Source: Hirsutella rhossiliensis
Lineage: Eukaryota; Ascomycota; Sordariomycetes; Hypocreales; Ophiocordycipitaceae
DNA: 64,000 nt
Direction of reading: 5' to 3'
NCBI RefSeq assembly: GCF_020360975.1
Contig: NW_025408697.1
Span: forward strand, 20,526-84,525
Shown here: piece by piece, positions 23,415-34,986 of the stretch
Numbering within the stretch: the stretch's first letter is position 1
Layout: the number at the start of each line of letters is the position of its first letter
The notes under the pieces: model-generated
Databases searched by the model: none
The model's input: the letters and a program-made list of their open reading frames with translations, nothing else
Told to the model about the DNA's origin: nothing
Position numbers and translations under genes: made by a program

Positions 23415-25129
23415 ATGTCTGACAATTCATCTGCCGCACTAGCCCCGGCAACAGCCCAGGATACCCCGGCCAACGTGTCTCTCGAAGACAGGCAACTCGT
23501 TGAACGGAACCTGACGATCGTGGAGCTCCCTTCACTCCCGATCAGGCATTTCGACGCGGATTTCCTCAACGAACCTATCACCCAGAGCTCCTCCCTTGTC
23601 CACCGCAACAGCTTCTTCTTAGGCTGTGTGGCAACATACACGGTGGATAAACGTAACCACGGAATTGCCCTGCTTGGGGATCTGTATAACGACTTCACGG
23701 GATGGAGCTATGATGACTTCGAACTAATCAACCCACGCCTTAGATCAAGACTCCGGACGCTTCTCAGAATTAGGGGGATCTATATGGGCAAGGCCAACTC
23801 TAGCATCTCTCGAGCTTTATGTGGCCTTCTAACAAGTAACGAACTTCCTGAATGGGATGAGAACGAGTTGCTTGGTCAAGAGGTTGCTGAAAACACCGTG
23901 GCATATAAGGTGAAACAGAAGCTGCTCCAAGGAACTGTTAAAGCGGCTATATCGTCACCGGCACCGGTAGTAATCCAGCAGCCAACTATTACCCGACCGG
24001 CGGAACCGGAATCCTCTCAGATCATTGAGACCCATCAACCCGCTCAGCAAGAGCCTCAGCATCAATGGCGCGAATCCCTCGGTATCAGCAGACGCTCCCG
24101 TACGGACTACCAACTTCCGAGATGCATACACGAGCATTCCACCTGTTCGATTCGAGAACGAGGAAGTTGAGGCCGATCTCACGATTAGATTCATTAAGAT
24201 ATGGGACAAGAAACTAGCCTATACCGGCGAACCATACGATATCTTCGATGACAAGATCCGGAAATTCATGAGCGTGTGCCGTCAAGCAAACATTCCTCCG
24301 TCTAAATTCCATGGTGTTTTCCCTTCGATTCTGGCCAAGGAAGCTCAGTCCTTCTTTCTACACGAAATCAGCACTGATTTAACCTTCGCTGAGATGTATC
24401 AGAAGATGAAAGAGCACTTTGACACCGAAATCAACCAGAAGATGTATCATACCCACTGGAGCACCTCACCTTCAGCCGACTTCGGGCTGAGATGCCCGGT
24501 AAGTCATCTGACGAGGTCCTCCAGGCCCTTCTTACGAAATTGCGGCTCTGTAGGAGAGCACTCGGGATAAGTCTGGCGGCGAAGGTGGCCTGATCGATGC
24601 AACGCTCAGGGCGTGCCGTGGTGTGCCTGAATTCCGACTCGCGATATACTCTCCGCACCTACATTTGAGGGATTGGCATCACAGCTTCGATCATCGCTAT
24701 CTGCCATGCAAGATGAACGATCTGAACAACCCAGTGGCCAATATCCCCAAGACCTGGATAGAGGACATGATCAGCACTTCGTGGATCGCAAATTTCAGCG
24801 AAATTCCGGCGGAACAAGAGGTCAATCACAAAGGCGTCAGCCAAATTGGAAGAAGAAATGCTACGTTTGCGGCAAGGAAGGTTGTTTCTCAACGAGACAT
24901 CCTGAAAACGAGAGAAAGCAGCCAAAGAGAAGTATCTACGAGAGAGGCTTCCACGGTCAATCTCGTTCGTATGCTATGTTCTTGGCTGACTATGAAGGAA
25001 TCACAGGATCAGGATGACTCGAGCACCGAGGAATCCGATGATTCTGACTCCTCTGACCCTTATGAATCGTTCTACGCTGCTGCGACCTTCTGTCCAACGA
25101 AGCTTTCCATCATCGGATCTCTCCAGTAG
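23415..25129 (+). pseudogene. copia-2 gag region
   Basis: Starts MSDNSSAALAPATAQDTPAN at 23415. Gag-type segments include FTGWSYDDFELINPRL, LPEWDENELLGQEV, then after a frame change AYTGEPYDIFDDKIRKFM and TFAEMYQKMKEHFDTEIN. A zinc knuckle, CYVCGKEGCFSTRHPE, lies near 24860. The same architecture recurs in copia-3 near 62300-63600. At least three frame changes are present. It would form the nucleocapsid. Confidence 0.85.
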
Positions 25130-25133
25130 GCAT

Positions 25134-28100
25134 CAAGTTATTCAACAGTGACGAACCCACACAATTCATACTAGATCGTTACTCTCAAGACTCGTTCCAA
25201 GGAATCATGCCGGACACAGGTGCGGCATGCATATCGACGGGAGGAATCGAACAACTGCGTGCTCTCCAACGAGAGATGCCCCCAGTCCAATTCCGTGATG
25301 ATCGCAAGCCCGAACCAGTTAGATTTGGTGCAGGAAGATTGAAACACCACTTGGCGTGATCACCTTGAACACACCAGTGGGAGAGGTTGATTTTCATATA
25401 GTCAACGTGCCAACGCCATTCCTCCTATGCCTAGCTGATATGGATCGGCTCGGCGTATATTTAAATAACGTCACGAACGAGCTCGTTGGCAATGGTGTGA
25501 GCGTTCCAGTGATTCGAAGATGGGGTCACGCGTGGTTCTTCTTGCGGAAACAAGAGGCATCAGTGGCATATCTCACGGAGGCTGAATTGCGGCGCCTCCA
25601 CACGCGTTTTGGTCATCCATCCGTGTATCGGCTGCACAAGCTGCTGAATTCGGCTGGCCATGATGTGGAAATCGAAGCTCTGGAAATGATCAAGAAGTTC
25701 TGCCACTACTGTCAGATGAAATCCGACCCGCCACGAAGGTTCAAGTTCAGCTTGAAGGATGATTGTGACTTCAATTACGAAGTCATCGTTGATGTCATGA
25801 CATTGGGTGGCAGACCAGTCCTCCATGTTGTTGATCAAGCCACTGCCTATCAGGCAGGGAGATTCCTATCCAACATGACGGCCAAGGAAACGTGGCTCGC
25901 GTTGAAACAATGTTGGATGGATACATACCTTGGACCACCCGATGTGATCACTCATGACGCAGGCACGAATTTCGCTGCTGCCGAGTTCCAAGCAGAAGCG
26001 AAATTGATGGGAATAACGTGTCATCAGGTGCCTGTGGAAGCACATTGGGCTGTTGGGAAGGTTGAGAAGTATCATGTGCCCGTCCGAAGAGCATATGATA
26101 TATTAAAGGCAGAGCTGAAGGATACCGTGAGCCCTGATCAAGTCCTTCAAATGGCTTTCAAGGCTGTCAACGACACAGCCGGTCCGGATGGCCTCGTTCC
26201 AACCCTCCTCGTCTTCGGTGCTCTGCCTCGAATGACGATGGATTCGCCGCCTACACCTTCCGCAATGGCAAGAGCTAAGGCGGTGTGGCGAACGATGTCA
26301 GAGCTGAGGAAGATCAACGCCCAGAGGAAGGTTCAGACCGCGTTAAATACGCGTAATGGGCCTGATACAGCGTTGCGCCTGCCCTATCCCTGGCGCTAGG
26401 AAGCGAAGTTCGCGTATTTCGCGAGAAGCACGGATGGCAAGGCCCATATAAAGTGCTCGAGGTGACGGATACGGAAATCGCAGTTGACCTGGACAACGGA
26501 CCAGCGAAATTTCGCAGTACATGCGTCCAACCGTACTATCGTCACCCGGAATCGCTCCTTCCTCAGTTGCAACCCGACCCTAGCCCTAGCCGCACAGACC
26601 CATCAACACAACAATCACTCCTTCCTCAACACAATCCGATCAACAACATCCTCTTCAAAACCCTCTTCCCTTCCACCCACAACTCAACAACCTCTTCCTC
26701 TTCCTACCACAGAAGACCAACCCAAACCTTTCGAATACCCTGAGCCAAAGAGGCCGCGCAGGCGTGGCCGACCTAGGAAGGATGCTGCACAAAATGGCAC
26801 ATCAGAATCCACTATTGTTTGCTCACCCGTTCAATTTATCGTTCATCATGAAGCTAATGCGTTTCTTGTTCGAAAAGAAATGGAACATCTCGGCCTAGCC
26901 AAGCGGCTACGAGCTGAAGGAAAGATCACAAGCACCGGTTTCCCATTTGAAGCTTCCGACACACTCGAGCTCACGAACCTCCTCGCCGCTGGGGTCATTG
27001 TACCCGAAGAATTCGATGCGAATAAACATGGTGGATATCGTGTCTTCAAATCACGAATGGTCAGAGAGGTTAAGGGAAGAAATACTGCAACGCCATACGA
27101 GAAATCACGCCTCGTTGTGCAAGGATACAATGATGATGGGAAACGTGGGATCCTCACACAAGCCCCTACCATCAGCCGGCCCGCACAACGCGTGGCCTTG
27201 GCCTTAGCACCGTTTCTCTGCACACGGGATATGTTCATCATGATCAGAGACATCACGATGGCATACACACAATCCCAGACCAAGCTGGCCCGTGTCATCC
27301 TTGCAGCCCTTCCTCAAGAACTCAAAAGAAGATATCCAGAGGGAACAATCCTGCGAATCGTGAAGCCGCTATATGGCATCGCAGAGGCAGGAGCCCACTG
27401 GTTCAACACATATCACGACCATCACTGCCGCAAGCTTAATATGGAAACCTCTTCGTTTGACCCGTGCCTTCTGATCACGGCAAACAACATCGCCGACAAG
27501 GACCTGTTTGGCATCGCGGCCTTGCAAACGGATGACACATTCATTGTTGGCACAGATGCATTTCTCAAGATCGAGGAGAAAGAACTCTGCTTTAAGGCCA
27601 AGCCAAAAGAGATTCTCCAAGAAGGTTCCATCTGCGACTTTAACGGCAGCCGCCTGACCATACAAAATGGCTGTGTCATCGTCAGGCAGAAGGGCCAAGC
27701 CCAAAACCTCGAGGAGATCAATCTTCAGGCATCAAGTAGGCATCAGGATTATGCTGCTCAACGCGCCCGGGGCATATATCGCTTCGATTTGCCAACCCGA
27801 AGCAACATACGATTGTTCCGTTGCGGCACAAGCCCAAGAGCCCGTTAATACCGACTTCAAGGCTTTGAACAAGCGGATTGAATGGCAGATCAACAATCCC
27901 GACCGTGGCCTATGTTACATACCCATCGATCTCGAGAGCGCGAAGATCTTTGTGTTCACCGATGGATCATTCGCCAACAATAAGGATTTAAGCTCTCAAA
28001 TCGGCTTTGTGATTATCATCGCCAATGAGACCGCGCAATCAACCGATTCATTTTCCATCCGCGGAAACATTCTTCATTGAGCTCAACTAAATGCAAGCGC

Positions 28101-28478
28101 GTTACTCGAAGCGTTCTTGCATCAGAGATCTATGGATTGACATCGGGCTTCGATCTCGCATTTGTGATCAAGCAAACGGTCAATACGATCGCACAACGCC
28201 TTGATCTGAAGCAAATCCCGCTCGTCATTTGCACAGATTCATATAGCCTCTATGAGTGCCTCGTCAAACTTGGCACCACAACAGAGAAGCGACTCATGAT
28301 AGATATCATGGCGCTGAGGCAGGCATATGAATCAAGGGATATTGCGGAAATCCGTTGGGTCAACGGCGCAGATAACCCTGCCGATGCTATGACGAAGGCA
28401 TCACTAAACAGCGCCCTCACGCAGTTTATTAGCGACAATCAGCTAAACGTGGGTGGAAGGATTCGTTCATCGCAATAA
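25134..28478 (+). pseudogene. copia-2 pol (protease, integrase, RT, RNase H)
   Basis: Protease motif MPDTGAACIS lies near 25208. Integrase has the zinc motif HTRFGHPSVYRLH...FCHYC near 25600-25710, an Asp in VIVDVMTLGG, Asp in THDAGTNF, and Glu in VGKVEKYH. RT shows YEKSRLVVQGYNDD and KPLYGIAEAGAHW, but the catalytic loop reads LQTDDTF (near 27525) where YVDD is usual. RNase H begins FVFTDGSFANN near 27955 and ends EIRWVNGADNPADAMTKASL. Frame changes occur near 25355, 26400, 27740 and 28080. Confidence 0.88.
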
Positions 28479-28839
28479 CACAACAATTCTCGACGAGATT
28501 TAATCGGTTTTTCGTTCCTTCTTCTGCTTTACCGTCGTTCTTTATTCCATTCACATTAACGAGGAGATCCTCGTGTCCATATTCCAACGTGGGACCGATG
28601 GAATCAGCTAGCGCATCCGGCGCTCGAAATGCGGCCCATGATGGCGTGTGGCAGAACACACCCAGTGTGGGGGAGGGAGAGCTACAGTCAGAGCACACTA
28701 TCCAACATAGTGATGCATCGTGGTAGGAGTTTGTTGGTGTTCTTGTTCGTGTTTTTCCTATCTCATCTTAATTCGCTGTGTTTGGTGTGTTTTGGTGGAT
28801 TGATTAGTGCGCGATCATCGATTTAGAAAGAGGTTCCAG

Positions 28840-29039
28840 TGTTGGATCCACCTGTGCACTAGGCACCGATCGCGCACGTATAACTAATCGACCGCGCTAG
28901 TCACGTGCGAGTAAGAGGTGAGACACAGGGAGGAAGGTCTTTGCACACAGTTTGTATGGGACACGTTTCCCTAGTTACACAAGATATAACCAATTGAACC
29001 AGTTCGAATAACCTCACTGCAGTGAAGAGCCTGTCCACA
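28840..29039 (+). repeat. copia-2 3' LTR (200 bp)
   Basis: Identical to 22948-23147. It is preceded by the purine-rich tract AGAAAGAGG, suited as polypurine primer, and followed by the second ACTTC. Confidence 0.95.
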
Positions 29040-30545
29040 ACTTCGTCAATATTTTCCGGTGTCCCTCCAGCCAATACTATTCTCCCCGCCGAAAGTTCGA
29101 CCGGGACCCAGGCTTCCAACGTTACCGACAGCGTCTACATTGAATGGAATGAACCGTGGGCGGAGTCGAGATCTACTCTGACGCTACTATTTGTGGTGAA
29201 TTCCGAACTGCTATCTAATAGCAGTATTCACGATAAAGCCTTCGAGTCGCTGCAGTCCTTGAGCTCGGACTATGTCAGATTTCTTGCTTGGTATCCCTAT
29301 CCAAAAATATCAGTCCCCGCGCTTGAACCCCCGAACATTACCGAATCAACCTGCACGACAAGTTGGAACTTTACCTACGCAGACCAGTTACTGGGTGACT
29401 TTTTACGGAGCACACCTGGCAAAATCCACAGTGTTGGCTTCAGCACTACACCAGCCTGGATGTGGATCAGTGGGCAGAACAAGTATCCTTCCGACGTCAA
29501 CGAGATTGATTTTCGCTATAACCAAGGAACTCAACTTCGCGACCCAAGCATGACGGAAATCGCTGATTACTATCGGCGCATTGTCAATTGGTACGTCAAC
29601 GGTGGATTTACCGACGAATGCGGCACCTACCATTATTCTGGTCATCACTGGCCTATCGAGCTATGGGAAGTTCTAAACGAACCGGAACTGGAGCATCAAT
29701 TTACGCCAGAACTGTACAACAAATTTTACGATGCCATAACTGCGGCAATTCGTGAAGTTGCGCCCAAGATTCAATTTGTTGGGGGTGGGCTGATCAATAA
29801 GACCATCGACTGGGTGGAGACCTTCATGGACTCGAGCAAGCACACCCCTGGAACAGAGCTCGGCTGGCTCAGCTACCACCATTACGGCTGGCCGGACCCC
29901 AACGTAACCGATGAGCAGGAGCAAGCAACATCGAGCTTCCAGCAGATGGACGATTTCATCCTTCAGGTCCAGAAAATTAACCAGGTTCGAGCGAGATTGA
30001 ATCCGGGAATGCGCATTGGGTTCGGCGAGATCGGCACCATTCTCCAAAAAGCAGGCATACATATCACTCCTGGATACGTCATTTCAGATGAGTATTGGGT
30101 GTGGAGTGCAAGCGTGTTTGCCTATGTCTTTGCAAAGACGTCGGGGTTGGATATCGACGCCATCGCGCAAAGTCAGCTTGATGGATACCCTGGCCAGTTC
30201 GAATCAGTATCCATGGTTGACTACCGGACGGCCGAGCCCAATGCACGATATAGGGTTCTTGAAATGCTGCAGAAGAACTTTCAAGCGGGGATAAGCTTCA
30301 CGACTTCAGCAGACGAAAAGGCTTACCACGCTCAAGCTTATCGAACTGTTGACGGCCAAAGAAAGCTGCTCTTGATCAACAAAACGGCCCAGAACCACAC
30401 ACTTACCATATCCAGTTTCAACCAGGGGCAGGCACAGATTTGCGACGTGAGCTCGGGTTCGAATCCTCATAGAACGGAAATCGTTCAAGGTGACGAGATC
30501 ACGCTTACACCTTTTGCAACCGTGATCCTCATTCCCAGTTGCTAA
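29040..30545 (+). pseudogene. Secreted GH39-like glycosidase, interrupted near its 5' end by copia-2
   Basis: About 500 codons without internal stop. Recognisable segments are SSDYVRFLAWYPYPK, IHSVGFSTTPAWMW, the acid/base strand LWEVLNEPELEH near 29670, LGWLSYHHYGWPDP, and a nucleophile-type strand IGFGEIGTI near 30015. The C-terminal beta-sandwich ends FATVILIPSC at 30545. NEP plus GEIG on successive barrel strands fits clan GH-A, closest in feel to GH39-like fungal proteins. In the open frame there is no ATG between the LTR and residue ~140. Removing copia-2 and one ACTTC continues the frame upstream as PSLKSTS-SIFSGVP. Function is inferred from fold motifs only. Confidence 0.75.
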
Positions 30546-30687
30546 AGGCACGGCCTCTCAAATTTGTAAAGTAGGGATTTTAGCGTCATGAAAGCGAAAA
30601 GGCCCGTCCGGCAATGTCGCTTGTGCACCATGTGCAGGGATTTGTTACCACGGGTCAAACAATCAGATCTCTCAACCTTGTTCCGAT

Positions 30688-31165
30688 TCTCGCGAAGGAG
30701 AGAGCAAAAGTGGGCATAAACGTGGATAAAGGGACTTTTTGAAGGTCGAGTATCATACGATCAGATATTGTGTTGATCGCTCTCCCCGGTTGCCTCCTTC
30801 CCGTCCAAACAGCCCCTTTTATATCCTCCGAGCTTCTCCCAAGTTGATATCCCGTTTTCAGGTATAGTATACATTCTATCAGGAAGAGGGCACTTCTTGC
30901 CACTTACCGAAGGCCACGTAAGTCATCTACGTCAGCAACATCAGCTCCATCTCCCCGATCGAATAGCTCTTCTAGCTATGAGATCGATAGTTCAGTCTCT
31001 TGAGGTCCCTGAGCCAGTAATAGCTATGCCGGACTCCTCAAAGGGTCCCGTTCGAATAGGAGATCCTCCGGATCCTCAGTGGTCCAGGAAGAAGAAATAA
31101 CAGTCTGCAGACTTCCTTCTTACCTGGTTTCAAGCTGTATTACCTAGAGAGACCTAGAGACCTCA
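30688..31165 (-). repeat. Solo LTR, family B (478 bp), reverse copy
   Basis: Reverse complement begins TGAGGTCTCTAGGTCTCTC and contains GAGGATATAAAAGGGG, matching 21533-22011 along its length with many substitutions. With that copy it brackets the glycosidase/copia-2 locus as an inverted pair. Confidence 0.65.
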
Positions 31166-31343
31166 ACTCGTTCGGACCTTCTTCTCGACACCGATGAACC
31201 CTCACCTGTGTTCCTGCAACGATCCGTCGACAAGGATATATCAGATAGCCTCTAATAAGCCGCTTAACGACTGCGCAAATATAATTACTTCCTTGACAGA
31301 AATAAAAATCTCTTTGTAATTTGACTGGCAGTCGGCCAGTCGT

Positions 31344-31800
31344 ATGGTCTCCTCGTCACTATCACAGGTACTTATCCGTCTTCAATCGAGAACAAGCGAA
31401 CCAGCTTCCTCCGCACCGCCCAGGCTGCGACCACAAGATCCAGTTAGAAAAGGGTTCCGATGGCAAGGAGAAAGAGCCGCCGCGGGGACCGTTGTACGGC
31501 ATGTCACGAGAGGAGCTCACCAAGACCAAGCCGGGTTGACCGCATTCCGAGTTCCGCCGCCGACCGCGGACTCGATCCCGTTTATCGCGCCGCCGGAGAG
31601 CGACGGTTTGCGGTGCAACGATTCCACTTGCGGTTTCGTCATCCACACAGTACGCGGCATGCAAAGAGCATTGCAGGAATAAACACGGGTGGACAAACCA
31701 GCAGAAAAGGGGTGGAGACGCAGCCAGTCAGCCGTCATGGATTCGAAAGAGTTGGGAGAGATTATATAGTAAAAATGGTGTCAACTATATGTGACTCTTA
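31344..31800 (+). pseudogene. DUF3505/OrsD-like zinc-finger protein fragment
   Basis: One frame gives LRCNDSTCGFVIHT near 31610. After a one-base shift near 31665 it gives HCRNKHGWTNQQKRGG near 31670. The C-x4-C...H-C-x3-H-G-W layout is typical of fungal DUF3505 proteins (OrsD type), which contain such fingers followed by Trp and a CQ-F motif. Only this finger remains. The surrounding sequence is degenerate and the role of the family is poorly known. Confidence 0.5.
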
Positions 31801-31994
31801 TCTTTAGAGTTTGTCTTCGCAAGGCCTCACAAACAGCACAGTGCACGTGCTCGTCATATTGAATGATTCGAATTTTATGTACTAACTATCTGTTTACGCG
31901 TGGAAATAGACTTTGGCTTCATGTCAACAAAGTCCATGTGATGCATTTTGCATATGGATGAGATGAAGTGGGATGGTTTTCCCTCCAACTAAGC

Positions 31995-34986
31995 TAAAAT
32001 ACTTCGAACACCCGTTAAGTTGCCAAGGCAAGGGGCTTAACGGCTGAATATCCAGCCCGAAGGGTGAACATCGTATACCTGCAATTCAACTTTCCTAGGG
32101 GGGGACCCCCTAGAACCCCCCTTTCGCCTGCAGCGGCCATCCAGCTTTTTAAACCGCTCCTTGACTGGCCCAATCTAACTATATACCCTATATCAACCTC
32201 CCCTTCCTGTAGCTTATAGGAAGACGTCGTTTAGTCAAGGTAGAGTGGTGGATACGGTGCATCGCTCAGCTGTTGACCCTGACGCCGTTGTTGGTCAGCG
32301 AGGCGCATCTTCATCCCTGCTTTAGCCTTTGTAGTTAGCCGTAAACGCAGCACGTAGGGAGACAGGCTTATAAACCTTCCGTCGGCGTGTGGTTATAGAG
32401 GCTCTGACGATCGAAAGGCGCCTCAAGGAGTAAGCCTTGCAGCGACGTAACCCGTGACACAGCAACATAGCTAATACCGGCCTGGAAGTCGCGTGTAGCG
32501 AGATCAGTAACTATTTGCTCCTTCGTTAGGCTCTGGCATTTGTGAACAGTGATGGCAAATGCCACCATCAGGGAAACTGCGCGAGCGCAGGTCTCGTTGC
32601 CCATAAGGAAATCACGCCTGACTGGGAGGATGGGTGAGATTTTCATGCCCTCGTTAGTTGTTAGATATGGCGGTCCGTCGTAGCTATCAAAGTCCACTAT
32701 AATAACGGCCGGGGATCTTCCAATGGTTCGGCGCCTGGGTTCCAGGCGATATCGTATACAGTACCCTGGGCGCCGTTAACTAGGCCAGCTGGCTGCCATA
32801 GGTTAGTAGTGAGCATTACCCTGGCGCCCTTAGCAACAGGGAACTTGTTAGATAGATTGCCAGCATTGTGGCTTGGTGCCTGCCCCGCGCCCTTGCCCTG
32901 ATTCTTTGCCTCCACCTGTATTGCCGGGGCGTTGAGATGCACCATATGCTCGTAATTGTATTCGTTGACCCGGGCCTGGTAGAATACACCGCAAAGCGGC
33001 CCTGAAGCTGTCAACATCGCTCTGCGTTAGCCTGGACTGTACCCGACTGCTAAGGAGGTTCCAGGACGGTATGGATAACTTGACTTCACGCAGTTCCTGC
33101 AACGCCCGACGGAACTGAGCCTGATCATCACCAGCCTGGCGCTGTACCGTGGTCAGGAAGACGGTGCGGTCAAATAACCGGTAGGCCACCTGCCCTCTCC
33201 TTTCCAACGAAGACAGGCTGGTGCTAGTCGAATACAGGCTTCTGCCGGACTGGTGGTAACTGGAAGAAATCGCCCACAAGCAAGACGCTCACACCACCAA
33301 AGAACTCGAGGCTACGCTGTGGTAAGGCCTGTCGCAGACGGGAATCGATCCGCGCGAGCTGCTCAATCCCCAGCATGCTCTTTTCATCGATAACGAGGTA
33401 TTTGACGTGCCGTAGGCGGGACTGAAGGGCGGCTGCGTCGGCTGGGGGAAGGTCGGTAAAAGCACCACCTACTGGGAGGCGTAGCAATGAATGAATGGTG
33501 CTGCCCTGTATCTGGTTACTCGCAACGCCTGTTGGCGCTACGCGGCAAATAGGGCTAGGATTCGGTAGAGCGGCCGCCTGAAGATGGGAGGAAAGCACCT
33601 TGATAAGGAACGACTTGCCGGTGCCACCACCACCATCAACGTGGAGAAGGATTTGGGTGGGATTTCGCGCCTGGAAGTGGCCCATGAATGTGTCGTACAC
33701 GAGCCGTTGTTGCGTATTCAGCGTATTACGCCAGTGAGGGCCAAGGACCTCCACATCGTTGGCCATGGGGTGGCTAGCGATAAGGTCCTTCCAGTAGCCA
33801 TCTCGAAGTTCCGGATATGTACCCACATGCCGTGTCCAGTCGTAATGGACGTCGATATCGCGGCGGCCAAGAAGGTCAAGATCTTCCTGGGTAAGGGTGG
33901 TCAGGTAAAGGGCAGCGAGGCGAATCCAGTCTTCGTCATCAAATTCTTCCCCCACAGGCAGAGCCTCATATTGATCATCTTGAGGCTGTAATCGAGCCTC
34001 TTTTGGCTGGCCGTAATGGTCATCACCATGATTGTGATGCTGCCAACAATAGGAGAAGGCCTGAACGTGGGAACTAAAAGCCTGGCCGTCGAAAGTGAGG
34101 AGCTCATCAAGCCGGCGATGTGGGTGATTTAATGTCAGCTTTACACGGCAATAATCTGGCCATTGCTGGCCTTCTGGAGCAGCCTGATAGCGAGGAAAGT
34201 AAACCAACACACGGGGCCTGCCGTTGACGTTACCTGGCCGCCATTGCTTCCATGCGGAAGGGTCTCTAGAGCGGAAATTCCAGTGTTTGAGGAAGGAAAC
34301 GTAGGTCAGGTCCTTCAGGGCTTCCGGGCGCTGACTGTACTTTTCGTAGACGTTGGGGGCCTCGTCAACCTCATCGCCGTCAATGCGTAGGGAGCGGGAA
34401 TGTCTGTCAGGATGACGGCAGTCAATGTATAGGCATATTCGTGAGCCCTCCTGTAACGGCAGGCCGAGGAGTAAGTGGCTAACCTCCTGCTTCGAGTAAT
34501 CCCGTTCAGCAACTAGCTGATCCAGGAGCTTTGACGTGAAAGAAATCAGGGGTTGTGGTCCTGACCCGGGGCATCAGCGCCTTCCCAATCTGGGCAAAAG
34601 ACTCGCTCTTCTTTTCTGACTTGGAGCAGTATTTGGCTGCGTAATCGATCACCTGCTGGAGGCTCGTGCAGGAGAGACATCTGTATTGGCTAGCCATGCA
34701 ACGGTAAGCAAGCGGTTGTAGTGGTTAATCTGGCCATCGTTCCTCTCACCCCTAAAGCTCCAGTGCTTGGAGTGAGGCAACTTGTCAAGGAGGCTAGTAG
34801 GCGCTGTCCGTGAGGAAATCCAAATCGGCACTCTACCTGCTTGGTATGCTTATTGGGCTGCATACAGTAGTTGTTGCAGCGGTGGCGTTGCACGCGGTTG
34901 ACTACCATCGATAGGAACTGAACGGTAAGGGGCTGCTCCAATAGATTGCTGATCAGGATTCCCTTCCCAGGAGCCTGTATTCGCTG
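31995..34986 (-). pseudogene. Helitron-2 helicase, truncated copy
   Basis: Minus-strand PIF1-type helicase with Walker A VDGGGGTGKSFLIKVLS near 33640, VAPTGVASNQIQGSTIHSLLRL, Walker B LVIDEKSML near 33390, LLVGDFFQLPPVRQ near 33260, and the C-terminal AFAITVHKCQSLT and ISYVAVSRVTSLQGLLLEAPF near 32440. Upstream it retains YCSKSEKKSESF from the Rep part. It stops at 34986, equivalent to 50201 in the longer copy, where arm A' begins. The 3' end carries the terminal hairpin at 32012-32043. Confidence 0.9.
32012..32043 (-). other. Helitron-2 3'-terminal hairpin, truncated copy
   Basis: An 8-bp stem (CCGTTAAG / CTTAACGG) encloses a 16-base loop, about 17 bases before the point where the two Helitron-2 copies cease to match (31995). 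A subterminal palindrome near the 3' end is a Helitron hallmark. The common end reads GTATTTTA in element sense rather than the usual CTRR. Confidence 0.7.

Larger units (their letters stand above)
22948..29039 (+). mobile_element. Ty1/copia retrotransposon copia-2, complete, recent insertion
   Basis: The two 200-bp LTRs are identical by eye at every position. The element is flanked by the perfect 5-bp duplication ACTTC (22943-22947 and 29040-29044). Coding order is gag, protease, integrase, RT, RNase H. Several one-base frameshifts interrupt gag and pol even though the LTRs are identical. It is inserted in, or just before, the GH39-like gene. Confidence 0.95.

Noticed and set aside
29022..29039. 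Start of the glycosidase inside the copia-2 LTR
   Set aside because: The triplet there is GTG within the LTR and is unlikely to be a eukaryotic start; the frame is simply open through the LTR end.
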